Source of the DNA: Candidatus Caenarcanales bacterium
Lineage (GTDB): Bacteria; Cyanobacteriota; Vampirovibrionia; LMEP-6097
DNA length: 64,000 nucleotides
Direction of reading: 5' to 3'
NCBI GenBank assembly: GCA_013216135.1
Contig: JABSOS010000006.1
Location: forward strand, 1-64,000
The position numbers and the translations under genes were made by a program. This document shows, piece after piece, positions 16,555 to 25,167 of the stretch. Every line of letters starts with the position of its first letter. Within the stretch, counting starts at the first letter, position 1. Below the pieces are notes generated by a model. The model made no database searches. It saw nothing but the letters and a program-made list of their open reading frames with translations, and was not told where the DNA came from.

Positions 16555-17700
16555 ATGGTTGATAATCTTGCTAGATTAGACACTGCAACTATAAAGCATG
16601 ATGCTAACAATAGTGTTACGCCTTTGTTTAATAGAGCTAGTTCGTTGCATCGTGCATCTTCTGTTTATGTTAGAAACCAAAATGAATTTACTAACCAACT
16701 TGCGACTCTTGGTGAACGTTTAGAGCTATTTAAACAATCTATTTTTCAGTTTTTTGAGAAAACTAATACTAATGATATTGATGCCTCATCAAATAAAAAG
16801 TATTTTTCTTATGAAAACTTTATCAATCAAACTAATAATAGGCTTGAGTTAATTAATAAAGATGCAAAAGATATTTTAGAATCTAAGCATATTGAAGATG
16901 AACGTTTCAAAGTGAGTCTTCAGAAGCATAGAAATAATATTCAAGAGGCGTTAAATATAGCTTTAAACTTTTTTGAGAATATGGGTGACTCTATAACTCT
17001 TGTTTTAAACAAAGCACTTGAAAATAGCTTATCCGGAAAGAGTGGATTCTCATATTCAACTAAAAATATAGAAATGCAAGATTTAAAAGAGAAGTTCAAA
17101 AATATCATGGCATCTTATGAAATTGAAGAAATATTTGATGATTTAGAGAGTGCTCCTAAAATTATTTTATATGATGAGAGTACTGAAAGTAATAAAGCTT
17201 TTAAGTCGAACCAAAGTTTTATAGAGAGGGTTTTTAGAAATTTATTATTGAATGCTATTCAAGCTTTTACATGTAATGATCGATTTGATCAAATGACAGA
17301 TGAAGCAAAAAAAGAAATAATTGATGAAAGACCTATTGCCATTTTACTTGATGAGTCATTTAAAGACGGTATCGACTATATTAATTTTAGTGTTATTAAT
17401 TACGCCTGGGATATTTCGGAAGAAAATTTTAATAAAGTAAAGTCAATATTAGAAACAGGTTCATTTAAAGATGAATCAGGTGCAGAAATTAACTCATTTT
17501 CCACAAAGGCATCTTTTAGAGATAAAAATTATCAAGGGGGAAATGGTTTACAGTCTATTCACGAGATCGTTGAGGAGCTTAAAGGTTCTATTAAAGTTAC
17601 TTATGATGATGATTTTGAAACGATAAGAGTAGATGTACAGATTCCAGACTTGATTGGTTATCAAAGAGAGCTCTTAACAGAAAATTCAAAAAACTTTTGA
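16555..17700 (+). CDS. histidine-kinase-like ATPase protein upstream of flagellin
   Basis: 381 aa, no membrane segment, no receiver or PAS domain. ATIKHDANNSVTP (His15) resembles the phospho-acceptor H-box HExxNPL. Helical DHp-like sequence follows to ~150. The C-terminal HATPase_c domain has an N-box RNLLLNAIQAF (Asn223), and an ATP-lid-like NYQGGNGLQSIHEIVEELKG with GGNGL at 338-342 in place of GTGLGL. The G1 DxGxG box is weak (NYAWDIS). It may phosphorylate an unlinked response regulator; no regulator gene adjoins. Its paralogue lies directly upstream, and a flagellin promoter begins 7 bases after its stop, hinting at a link to motility control (inference). Confidence 0.65.
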   Translation: MVDNLARLDTATIKHDANNSVTPLFNRASSLHRASSVYVRNQNEFTNQLATLGERLELFKQSIFQFFEKTNTNDIDASSNKKYFSYENFINQTNNRLELINKDAKDILESKHIEDERFKVSLQKHRNNIQEALNIALNFFENMGDSITLVLNKALENSLSGKSGFSYSTKNIEMQDLKEKFKNIMASYEIEEIFDDLESAPKIILYDESTESNKAFKSNQSFIERVFRNLLLNAIQAFTCNDRFDQMTDEAKKEIIDERPIAILLDESFKDGIDYINFSVINYAWDISEENFNKVKSILETGSFKDESGAEINSFSTKASFRDKNYQGGNGLQSIHEIVEELKGSIKVTYDDDFETIRVDVQIPDLIGYQRELLTENSKNF

Positions 17701-17707
17701 ATAATGT

Positions 17708-17734
17708 TAAAGATCTAGGTCAAACTACCGATAA
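17708..17734 (+). promoter_or_regulatory. sigma-28 (FliA) promoter of flagellin 1
   Basis: TAAA at 17708-17711, a 15-base spacer and ACCGATAA at 17727-17734 match the FliA consensus TAAA-N15-GCCGATAA with one change. It starts 7 bases after the preceding stop codon. The flagellin ATG is 32 bases downstream of the -10 element. Confidence 0.85.
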
Positions 17735-17766
17735 GTATTAGTACAAATGAATAGGGGGTGGAAAGA

Positions 17767-18681
17767 ATGTCAATTTCTTTTAATACAAATACTAGTGCAA
17801 TGTTCTCACAGAGGGCATTCTATAACGCTACAAAAGATGTAAGTGATTCTACAAGTAAGCTTGCTACTGGGATAAGAATCAATAAAGGTGCTGATGATGC
17901 TGCTGGATTAAGTATATCTAAAGGCTTTGAGACACTTTTAAAAAGTACAACTAATTCTAAAAAAAATATTAGTGACGGGGTTTCTATGTTGCAGACTATG
18001 GATGCGGCACTGGGTTCTGTGACTGAAGAGTTGCAAAGAATTAGAGAAATTACTATGCAGGCAAGAAATGGTACATATTCTGAAGACCAGCTTGCAGCGA
18101 TGCAAAGAGAAGTCGTGGAAAGAGTTGGTACTATCGATAACATAGCTCAAAACACTTCTTTTAATGGTGTGAGTTTATTAGATGGTGCTTCGGATAGGGT
18201 TTTGCAGGTGGGAGTAGAAGATGGTGACACTCTCACATTTGACTTTGCAAGTGGGGCTGCTGCTGGTGTCGGTATTGAAATTAGTGTTGCTACTGATGAA
18301 ACTCGACTTGGAGCTATGTCTGAGGGAGTTACAGGCGGATTTAGATTAGATCAACTTAATATTGGTTCATCAAGTGTCAATTCTTATGACGATAGTACTA
18401 ATACCCAAAATGGGGATCTTTCTGATATTGATCAAATGATTGAAAATGTAACGAGAATGCGATCTACAGTAGGTGGCTATGAAAATGCTTTGAATTCTCG
18501 AATGGACTATCAGGAAGGCTTTGCTATCGGGATGAGTACCGTTCATGCAAATATATTTAATACCGACTATGCAGCAGAAAGTTCAGAGTTAATTAAATCA
18601 CAGTTGAGGCAAAATTCAGCAGCTTCGCTTTTAAGTCAGGCTAATTCTCAAAGTGGTATTGCTCTCAATCTAATACCTTAG
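17767..18681 (+). CDS. fliC: flagellin 1
   Basis: Flagellar filament subunit, 304 aa. The N-terminal D0/D1 region (SISFNTNTSAMFSQRAF, then GIRINKGADDAAGLSIS) and the C-terminal D1/D0 region (SQLIKSQLRQN-like motif, LLSQANSQSGIALNLIP) are typical. The central part is short, so the variable D2/D3 domains are largely absent. The ATG at 17767 is chosen because AGGGGGTG lies about 8 bases upstream; a GTG at 17758 would add three codons and overlap that site. It is driven by the sigma-28 promoter at 17708. Flagellins are exported by the flagellar type III apparatus, with no signal peptide, as here. Confidence 0.94.
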   Translation: MSISFNTNTSAMFSQRAFYNATKDVSDSTSKLATGIRINKGADDAAGLSISKGFETLLKSTTNSKKNISDGVSMLQTMDAALGSVTEELQRIREITMQARNGTYSEDQLAAMQREVVERVGTIDNIAQNTSFNGVSLLDGASDRVLQVGVEDGDTLTFDFASGAAAGVGIEISVATDETRLGAMSEGVTGGFRLDQLNIGSSSVNSYDDSTNTQNGDLSDIDQMIENVTRMRSTVGGYENALNSRMDYQEGFAIGMSTVHANIFNTDYAAESSELIKSQLRQNSAASLLSQANSQSGIALNLIP

Positions 18682-18734
18682 TCTGCTTTCATTACTTACT
18701 AGTTAAAATAGTCTAGATTATTTGAGATTTTTAT

Positions 18735-18761
18735 TAAAGAAATCATCTTCTTGACCGATAT
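18735..18761 (+). promoter_or_regulatory. sigma-28 (FliA) promoter of flagellin 2
   Basis: TAAA at 18735-18738, a 15-base spacer and ACCGATAT at 18754-18761. It has the same spacing and the same A in place of the consensus G as the promoter of flagellin 1. The ATG follows 35 bases after the -10. Confidence 0.85.
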
Positions 18762-18796
18762 AGATATTTTAGAGGGGGTTAAGAGGGTGAAACTAA

Positions 18797-19699
18797 ATGA
18801 CTATTTCTGTAAATTCTAATTCTATTAGTTCCTTTGCTATTAGAGCGTTTAATCAAACAAGCCAAGGTATAGATAAAGCTACTAGGGAGGTTAGCACAGG
18901 GCTTAGAATTAATAAGCCAGGAGATGATGCTGCTGGCTTGTCTATTGCTGCTGGTATTGATACCGTAGTTAGAAGTACTGATAATTCACAAAGAAATATT
19001 GCACAAGGAATAGCTGTTGTTGACACAGTATTTTCAGGTTTAAACGCAGTTAAAGATGAACTGGACAATATTAAAGAAATTGCTGTTAGAGCTAGGAATT
19101 CAACTTATACTGAAGATGAACTTGCCGCAATGCAAAGAGACGTTGTTAGAAGTGTTGAGGTTATAAATGAGATAGCACAAAATACAAGTTTTAATGATAG
19201 AGATCTTCTCTCAGGAAATGAAGATATTAGTATTCTTTTTGGTGTTGAAGATGGTGATACTCTTAGTTTAGATTTAGAAACTAACGGTACAGTTGGAAGA
19301 GGTGTTGAAATTTCTATTTCAAGTACAGCAAATGGTTCCCTTGGTGAAGGGGTTTTAACAGCATTGAATGCTTTTAATATTGGTTCTAATACAGTTGCTG
19401 CTGAAGATAGAGCAAGTTTTGGACAAAGTGGGACTTTAGCAGATCTTGATACTATGTTAAATAATGTCGGAAGAATGTTAACAGAGACATCTTCTGATAT
19501 GAATGTACTTAAGACACAAGAGCAGTTTCAGAGTGTTTTTGCAGAAGGTGCAAAAACTTTGAGATCAAGCATCTATGATTCGGATGTAGCTTCTGCTACA
19601 GCGACAATAGCAAGAGAACAAATCAGACAAAGTGCTGCTGGTTCAATGTTAACTCAAGCAAATTCCATTAACAGTGTTGCTTTAAATATACTGCCTTAA
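18797..19699 (+). CDS. flagellin 2
   Basis: 300-aa paralogue of flagellin 1, sharing GLRINKPGDDAAGLSIA, AQNTSFN, a GVEDGDTLSLDL segment near the middle, and the C-terminal GSMLTQANSINSVALNILP. It has its own sigma-28 promoter and a GAGGGTG ribosome site before the ATG. Separate promoters suggest the two subunits can be made in different amounts. The stop codon overlaps the stop of the convergent AEC transporter gene by 3 bases. Confidence 0.93.
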   Translation: MTISVNSNSISSFAIRAFNQTSQGIDKATREVSTGLRINKPGDDAAGLSIAAGIDTVVRSTDNSQRNIAQGIAVVDTVFSGLNAVKDELDNIKEIAVRARNSTYTEDELAAMQRDVVRSVEVINEIAQNTSFNDRDLLSGNEDISILFGVEDGDTLSLDLETNGTVGRGVEISISSTANGSLGEGVLTALNAFNIGSNTVAAEDRASFGQSGTLADLDTMLNNVGRMLTETSSDMNVLKTQEQFQSVFAEGAKTLRSSIYDSDVASATATIAREQIRQSAAGSMLTQANSINSVALNILP

Positions 19700-20646
19700 T
19701 TAATTATCACTAATAGTAAAGGTATGAGGAATAATGCAAAGATATTGCTTACTAATACAGCAATAGAAATCATATCTGTATTGAGTTTTAAGGTTGATGC
19801 TATTACTACAGCGTTTGTTGGGATCGGTGCAAGTGAGAGCATTAGTAGAATATCATAGATTCTATTATTAAAAAGGTGGAAATTACTTTTGTCGACTAAG
19901 ATGAAAAGGTAAGTTAGTAAAGGGAAGGCGACAAATTTAGCAATGAGACTTAGTAATAAAAAAAGGAAAGCTTTTTTATCAATACTTACTCGTTTTATTT
20001 GAGAAAGACCGAAACCTACTATTAACATACCGAGTATACTATAAGCTCCAGTAAAGTCTTTTGCTAATTTAAAAGTCTGTGCCCAAAAACCTTCTAAGTT
20101 TTTAAAATCTATAAAACTATTTAACCAAAAGGCAAGAACCACTGCATAAATATTAGGAACTAATAGAGTTCTTTGAAGACTTTTAATGAAATTATATTTG
20201 CCATTTGCTGCAATGAAGAATGCAACTGTGTTTTGAAAGATAATAATGCCTAGCATTGCCATGATTAAAGTTCCTAAAGACTTAGGACCGAATATCGCTA
20301 AACCGACTGGTATCCCGAAGTAACCCATGTTTCCTGAACTAGAACAAAGAGCTAGGATATTTTTAGTGGAGTCTTTCCAAATCAAAGAGCCTAAGCCTAG
20401 AAAAATTAATGCAAGGATTGCACAGGTCGCAAATACAAAAGCTGAGATTGTAAGATTTTTTAGTGGAATATTGCCGTGAACTATTCCTGTAAAAAAAACT
20501 ACAGGTGCAAAAATGTACATTATGACGAGAGCTATACTTTTACGATCGATTTCAAGAAACCTGCCACTGATATAACCTACAAGGGTTATTAAATAAAGCG
20601 GTAAAATTTTTAGAAGTAAGTTTTTAAATAATATAAAGTCTTGCAC
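19696..20646 (-). CDS. AEC-family (auxin efflux carrier type) transporter
   Basis: 316-aa integral membrane protein with about ten hydrophobic segments in two halves, as in the AEC/BART transporters. Family-like blocks include LVGYISGRFLEIDRKSI at the N-terminus and SSGNMGYFGIPVGLAIFG near residue 103, which matches the conserved NxGxxGxP motif. Bacterial members move carboxylates such as malate or malonate; the substrate here cannot be told. It is divergent from ispH with a 37-base gap and converges on flagellin 2. Confidence 0.85.
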   Translation of the reverse strand: MQDFILFKNLLLKILPLYLITLVGYISGRFLEIDRKSIALVIMYIFAPVVFFTGIVHGNIPLKNLTISAFVFATCAILALIFLGLGSLIWKDSTKNILALCSSSGNMGYFGIPVGLAIFGPKSLGTLIMAMLGIIIFQNTVAFFIAANGKYNFIKSLQRTLLVPNIYAVVLAFWLNSFIDFKNLEGFWAQTFKLAKDFTGAYSILGMLIVGFGLSQIKRVSIDKKAFLFLLLSLIAKFVAFPLLTYLFILVDKSNFHLFNNRIYDILLMLSLAPIPTNAVVIASTLKLNTDMISIAVLVSNIFALFLIPLLLVIIN

Positions 20647-20683
20647 TTTACTCTCCTGTATTTCAGATAGTACTATTAATTCT

Positions 20684-21664
20684 GTGAAAAAACCTAGACA
20701 AATTATACTTGCAAGTCCTAGGGGCTTCTGCGCTGGAGTTGATAGAGCGATTGATATCGTAGATAAAGCACTTGAAATATATGGTGTACCTATTCATGTT
20801 CGCCATGAGATAGTTCATAACCATCATGTGGTGAATGATTTTAAAGATAGAGGCGTAGTATTCATAGAAGACTTAAGTGAAGTTCCTGATAATGCGAAGT
20901 TGATTTTTTCAGCACATGGAACTGACCCTGCTGTGATTCAGGCAGCAAGAGATAGAGGTATATTTTTTATCGACGCTGTTTGTCCTCTTGTAACCAAAGT
21001 GCATAAAGAAATTCATAAAGCCGTAAAAGAGAATAAAAGTATTGTTTACATCGGTCATAAAGGGCACCAAGAGGTGATTGGTGCGATGGGCTACGCTAAA
21101 GACAATATATATTTAGTAGAAGATAAATTAGATGTTGAGAATTTGAGTCTGTCAGTGGATTCTGATATTGTTGTTTGCACTCAAACAACTTTATCTGTTG
21201 ATGACACATCTGAAATAATTACGAGTTTAAAAGAAAAATTTACTAATATTCAATTCCCGAAAGCGGATGATATTTGTTACGCTACGCAGAATCGTCAAGA
21301 TGCGGTTAAAGAGCTGATTCAGCACTGCGATCATATTTTAATCATAGGAAGTAATAATTCTTCAAATACTCTTAGGCTTGTTGAGCTTGCAAAGAAAGCA
21401 GATAAGAAAGTTGATTTAGTTTCTGATCCAGATGCCTTCGATATTGCACAAGAAATGGGTGATATTTCAGGTATAACTATTGGTATAAGTTCAGGAGCTT
21501 CAGCACCAGAGAAATTGATTGATACTTTAATTAGAAAGCTTCTCGGTGATTCTAATTATGTTCATTCAGAAGACGATGGTTCTAGTGAATACTACAAAAC
21601 TAACTTAATTAAAGCTTTAGAGGTGATTGAAGAAAAAACACGTTTCCCTTTACCTACAATTTGA
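20684..21664 (+). CDS. ispH: 4-hydroxy-3-methylbut-2-enyl diphosphate reductase IspH
   Basis: Final enzyme of the MEP isoprenoid pathway, reducing HMBPP to IPP and DMAPP. The three Fe-S ligands are visible: Cys16 in SPRGFCAGV, Cys100 in DAVCPLVTKVH and Cys198 in DDICYATQNRQ. The active-site glutamate context EIVHNHHVV and the SSNTLRLVE motif are also present. 326 aa is normal. The start is GTG at 20684; a TTTACT-18-TACTAT promoter ends 7 bases upstream, so the mRNA may be leaderless. Confidence 0.96.
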   Translation: MKKPRQIILASPRGFCAGVDRAIDIVDKALEIYGVPIHVRHEIVHNHHVVNDFKDRGVVFIEDLSEVPDNAKLIFSAHGTDPAVIQAARDRGIFFIDAVCPLVTKVHKEIHKAVKENKSIVYIGHKGHQEVIGAMGYAKDNIYLVEDKLDVENLSLSVDSDIVVCTQTTLSVDDTSEIITSLKEKFTNIQFPKADDICYATQNRQDAVKELIQHCDHILIIGSNNSSNTLRLVELAKKADKKVDLVSDPDAFDIAQEMGDISGITIGISSGASAPEKLIDTLIRKLLGDSNYVHSEDDGSSEYYKTNLIKALEVIEEKTRFPLPTI

Positions 21665-21683
21665 TTGCTAGAATAAAATTAAT

Positions 21684-22472
21684 TTGCCAATACTATCCAT
21701 TAGTTTTTTAATATTTGTCACTTGCGCATCGATAGTTTACGCATTTTTTCCTGGTGTTTTTATTTATGATCATGTCAGCATCAGTATCAATGAGATTTTG
21801 CACCCACCAAGCTTTACTCACTTTCTAGGAACCGATGCTCTTGGAAGGGATATCCTCGTTAGGCTTATTAGAGGTGCCCAGACAAGCTTATCTATTGCAT
21901 TTTCTACAGCTGCTATTGCTCTAATGATAGGAGTTAGTCTAGCTGCTTGCGCTGCTTACATAGGAGGTAAGGTTGATTTCCTGATACTAAGATTTATTGA
22001 CTTTATATATTCATTACCTGATCTTTTAGTTTTAAGTATTATTTCTTTGATGTTTTCTCGTTCCTCGGGAGCGATTGTTGTTGGTCTTGCATTTATAAAT
22101 TGGATGGAGATTGCAAGAATTACTAGAGCTGAACTAATTCGGCTCAAAGAAGATGAGTTTATTAAAGCTTCTTATTTAATAGGTTTAAGTCACTGGGGAA
22201 TTATTACGAAACATCTAATTCCTAATGCAGCTACTCTTATTTTAGTAAGCCTTGGTTTTACTTTACCCCGTGCGATTCTTTCTGAAAGTACATTAAGTTT
22301 TATAGGCTTAGGTATTTCTCCACCTAATACTAGTTGGGGAACTATAGCTGGAGATTCATTCCAATATATTCGTACTAACCCTTTACTACTTTTATTTCCA
22401 GCGTTACTAATCTTTCTAACCAGCTTATCCTTCAATAGAATTGCTGATTATTACTCTAGTCATAATAAATAA
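21684..22472 (+). CDS. ABC transporter permease, OppC/DppC type
   Basis: 262 aa with five to six membrane segments. The signature FLGTDALGRDILVRLIRGAQTSL after the first segment and the EAA loop (ELIRLKEDEFIKASYLIGLSHWGIITKHLIPN) are typical of the second permease of oligopeptide/dipeptide/nickel importers. The C-terminal LSESTLSFIGLGISPPNTSWG is also conserved. The start is probably TTG at 21684; no ATG is available upstream before an in-frame stop. No partner permease, ATPase or binding protein lies nearby, so its partners must be encoded elsewhere. Confidence 0.88.
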   Translation: MPILSISFLIFVTCASIVYAFFPGVFIYDHVSISINEILHPPSFTHFLGTDALGRDILVRLIRGAQTSLSIAFSTAAIALMIGVSLAACAAYIGGKVDFLILRFIDFIYSLPDLLVLSIISLMFSRSSGAIVVGLAFINWMEIARITRAELIRLKEDEFIKASYLIGLSHWGIITKHLIPNAATLILVSLGFTLPRAILSESTLSFIGLGISPPNTSWGTIAGDSFQYIRTNPLLLLFPALLIFLTSLSFNRIADYYSSHNK

Positions 22473-22482
22473 TTATCTCTAA

Positions 22483-23046
22483 TTAGCCCCAGTTTAAGAG
22501 GATGTTGTACATATTTTTGATTAAATCTTTTGTGTATGTACCTTGGTAAATATTACCCGTAAATAAACCATTAATTTGTTTAATTAAATCTTTTTCTTTA
22601 ATATCAACTCTTTCAAAATTGGTCATTATATTTGGAAATTTATTGGTCATGACATGGATTAATTTTGATGGTTCTGCATCTGCAATATTTAATCTACTTT
22701 TTAAAAAGGTTAGTCTCATTCTGGTTAAGAATTCGTCTATTTCTTTGCCCATAGGGCTTCGTTTGTTTTCTTCGTTGAGTTCAAGGCTCATACTTAAGAA
22801 TAATTCTTCTCTTAATTTTTCATACTGAGTTCTAGTATCAGCAACTTCATCAATTGCTTCAGAAGTGCTTTTAGGAAGTTTTCCTACTAAATCTGTTTTC
22901 CCTAAAGTTTGTGATATAAAAGCTAGAGCCCTGGTGTGCTCTTTTAACTGTGATCCTATACTTTTAAAATTTGCATCAATTTTAGATTCTATAGCATCTA
23001 ACCTGCTGTTAATCTTGTCCAGCGTTACAACTGATTCTGAATTCAT
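22483..23046 (-). CDS. hypothetical coiled-coil protein, 187 aa
   Basis: Residues ~8-45 form a heptad-type helix (LDKINSRLDAIESKIDANFKSI), then a mixed charged helical body to residue 187. No signal peptide or membrane segment. A good GGAAAGGG-like site precedes the ATG on the minus strand. No family recognised. It ends 10 bases from the permease gene stop, convergent. Confidence 0.65.
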   Translation of the reverse strand: MNSESVVTLDKINSRLDAIESKIDANFKSIGSQLKEHTRALAFISQTLGKTDLVGKLPKSTSEAIDEVADTRTQYEKLREELFLSMSLELNEENKRSPMGKEIDEFLTRMRLTFLKSRLNIADAEPSKLIHVMTNKFPNIMTNFERVDIKEKDLIKQINGLFTGNIYQGTYTKDLIKNMYNILLNWG

Positions 23047-23197
23047 TTTTTCCCTTTCCTAATCTTCAATAACTAATTAAGATTCTTTTAACTTCTTGCC
23101 CAATTATTTAGAACAAGTTTCGTCAACCTGATGATTGAGCCTGAATCTTATTTAGATATTGCCCCCGCCCTAAAGAGATGTGAAGCCCTTTAAGTGC

Positions 23198-23203
23198 TAT
23201 CAT
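23198..23203 (+). promoter_or_regulatory. extended -10 element before the pseudopilin gene
   Basis: TGCTATCAT, with the hexamer at 23198-23203. A start site 7 bases on would give a leader of only about six bases before the ATG at 23216, and no ribosome site is visible. Confidence 0.4.
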
Positions 23204-23215
23204 TGTAACTGAAAT

Positions 23216-23713
23216 ATGTTAAGAATTGTTAAACGATTTGGAAGAAGAAACGACAGTGGTCTTACACTGGTTGAGCTGATGGTAGTTGTAATCATCATCG
23301 GTATTCTTGCAACTATTGCGATCCCGAATTTAATGGAGGCGCAGGATAAAGCTAAGAATGCTCAGGTTATAGCTTCAGTTCAAGCTTTAGCTTCTAATAT
23401 CCAGATATCAGCTGTTGATACTGGTGGTGTAATTCCTGAATCATCTTATGATGTTGAAGATTTAGGAGCGACTAGAAAGATTCTTAACCCATTTACTAAA
23501 GAGCCAGTTGAATTAATTGATGGCTTAGTAGATCCTGAGCAAGATTTACCTGGAACTATTGGTTATGAGCCTAATGTGACCCTCTCAAGACCATTTAGAG
23601 CGGGGCTTGATGAAGAGCCTGAGCTTGAGCCGATGATGGGTGCTTTTGTGGTTACAGGAATTGGTATAGTTAAAGGGAAACCTAGTATAGTAGTAGCGTT
23701 AGACAATGGTTAA
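23216..23713 (+). CDS. type IV pilin-like / GspG-like pseudopilin
   Basis: 165 aa. A short basic leader ends in RRNDSG, then LTLVELMVVVIIIGILATIAIPN. This is the class III prepilin signature: cleavage after Gly, Glu at +5 of the mature protein, and a hydrophobic N-terminal helix. It is therefore processed by a prepilin peptidase (PilD) and assembled into a pilus or type II pseudopilus. The mature C-terminal domain (~110 residues) is small, as in GspG-type major pseudopilins. It overlaps lysS by 8 bases (ATGGTTAA). The secretin at 11654-13273 may be a partner (inference). Confidence 0.88.
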   Translation: MLRIVKRFGRRNDSGLTLVELMVVVIIIGILATIAIPNLMEAQDKAKNAQVIASVQALASNIQISAVDTGGVIPESSYDVEDLGATRKILNPFTKEPVELIDGLVDPEQDLPGTIGYEPNVTLSRPFRAGLDEEPELEPMMGAFVVTGIGIVKGKPSIVVALDNG

Positions 23714-25154
23714 GACACAAGATAGTACAGTAGAATCAAGCTCTAATCTTAGAGACCAAAGATTAGAAAAGCTAGATAAATTAAAAGAAAAAGGTATTGA
23801 TCCATACCCTTATGGTTTTGAAAGAACCCATAAGACTGGGGAAATACAAGGAAAGTTTAAAGATCTAGAAGACGGAGAAAGAACTGAATTCACAGCTTCT
23901 GTCTGTGGAAAAGTTCATAATCAAAGAAATGATTGGATGTTCGTCGACCTTTATGATGAAGATGGAAAATTACAATTATTTTCAGATGCAAAAACTCGTT
24001 CTGAGGAATTAAAAGAATTATTACCTTTATTTGATAAAGGTGACTATATCGGTGTTAGCGGTAAGATAAGAAAAACTCCAAGAGGTGAAATAACACTCGA
24101 TATAGAAAAAGTTACCCTTCTATCTAAAACCCTTCAGCCATTACCTGAAATTGTTGAGGGTAAAAAGAGAAGACTTGGTATCGCGGATGTTGAAACTCGT
24201 TACCGTCAAAGGTATTTAGATTTAATTGTTAACCCTGAGTCTAAAGAAAGACTTAGAAAAAGAGCGTTAATGATTCAAGAGATTCGTAATTATTTAGATT
24301 CAAGAGATTTTCTTGAAATTGAAACTCCTATTTTAAATACTGAAGCTGGAGGTGCATCTGCAAAGCCATTTATTACTCACCATAATACTTTAGATATGGA
24401 TATGTATCTTCGTATCGCTACTGAATTACATTTAAAAAGACTTGTAATCGGTGGTTTTGAAAGAGTTTATGAAATTGGAAGAATCTTCAGGAATGAAGGT
24501 ATCAGTATTAAGCACAATCCTGAATTTACTAGTATTGAACTTTATCAAGCTTATACAGATGTTACTGGTATGATGGATTTAACTGAAGGCATGCTTAAGT
24601 ATGTTTGTGAGAAGGTTTTAGGTAAACTTAACTTTGAATATCAAGGAACGGAAATTGATTTCTCAAAACCATTTGAAAGAATTTCAATGCAAGAAGCTGT
24701 TAAGAAAGCTACAGGTAAAGAGCTTTTCGGAGTTGAGTTGAATGAAGCTTTTGAAGCTCATGTCGAGGAAACTTTAATCCAACCTACATTTATCTATGAC
24801 TATCCAGTAGAGATATCCCCTCTTGCTAAAAGACATAGAGATGAAGCTAAGCGTAAAGATGGTTTTGTCGAAAGGTTTGAATTATTTATTTATGGACGTG
24901 AGACGGCAAACGCTTTCACTGAGCTTACTGATCCACTCGATCAGAAAGAAAGGTTCTTAATGCAAGGCAAACAAAGAGATGAAGGTGATGAAGAGGCTCA
25001 TATCTATGATCAAGACTTTATTACAGCTCTTGAGTATGGTTTACCACCTACTGGTGGAATGGGACTTGGAATAGACAGACTAGCTATGTTTTTAACTGAT
25101 GCTGCATCTATTAGGGATATCATTGCGTTTCCTACTATGAAGCCTCAAGCTTAA
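23706..25154 (+). CDS. lysS: lysyl-tRNA synthetase, class II
   Basis: 482 aa, normal for LysS. The N-terminal OB-fold anticodon-binding domain (~50-140) is followed by the class II catalytic core: motif 1 (RNYLDSRDFLEIETPILNTEAGGA), motif 2 (FRNEGISIKHNPEFTSIELYQAY) and motif 3 (GLPPTGGMGLGIDRLAM). It charges tRNA-Lys in the cytosol. The start ATG overlaps the stop of the pseudopilin gene, so its translation depends on an unrelated upstream gene. Confidence 0.97.
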   Translation: MVKTQDSTVESSSNLRDQRLEKLDKLKEKGIDPYPYGFERTHKTGEIQGKFKDLEDGERTEFTASVCGKVHNQRNDWMFVDLYDEDGKLQLFSDAKTRSEELKELLPLFDKGDYIGVSGKIRKTPRGEITLDIEKVTLLSKTLQPLPEIVEGKKRRLGIADVETRYRQRYLDLIVNPESKERLRKRALMIQEIRNYLDSRDFLEIETPILNTEAGGASAKPFITHHNTLDMDMYLRIATELHLKRLVIGGFERVYEIGRIFRNEGISIKHNPEFTSIELYQAYTDVTGMMDLTEGMLKYVCEKVLGKLNFEYQGTEIDFSKPFERISMQEAVKKATGKELFGVELNEAFEAHVEETLIQPTFIYDYPVEISPLAKRHRDEAKRKDGFVERFELFIYGRETANAFTELTDPLDQKERFLMQGKQRDEGDEEAHIYDQDFITALEYGLPPTGGMGLGIDRLAMFLTDAASIRDIIAFPTMKPQA

Positions 25155-25167
25155 AAGCTATTTGTGT

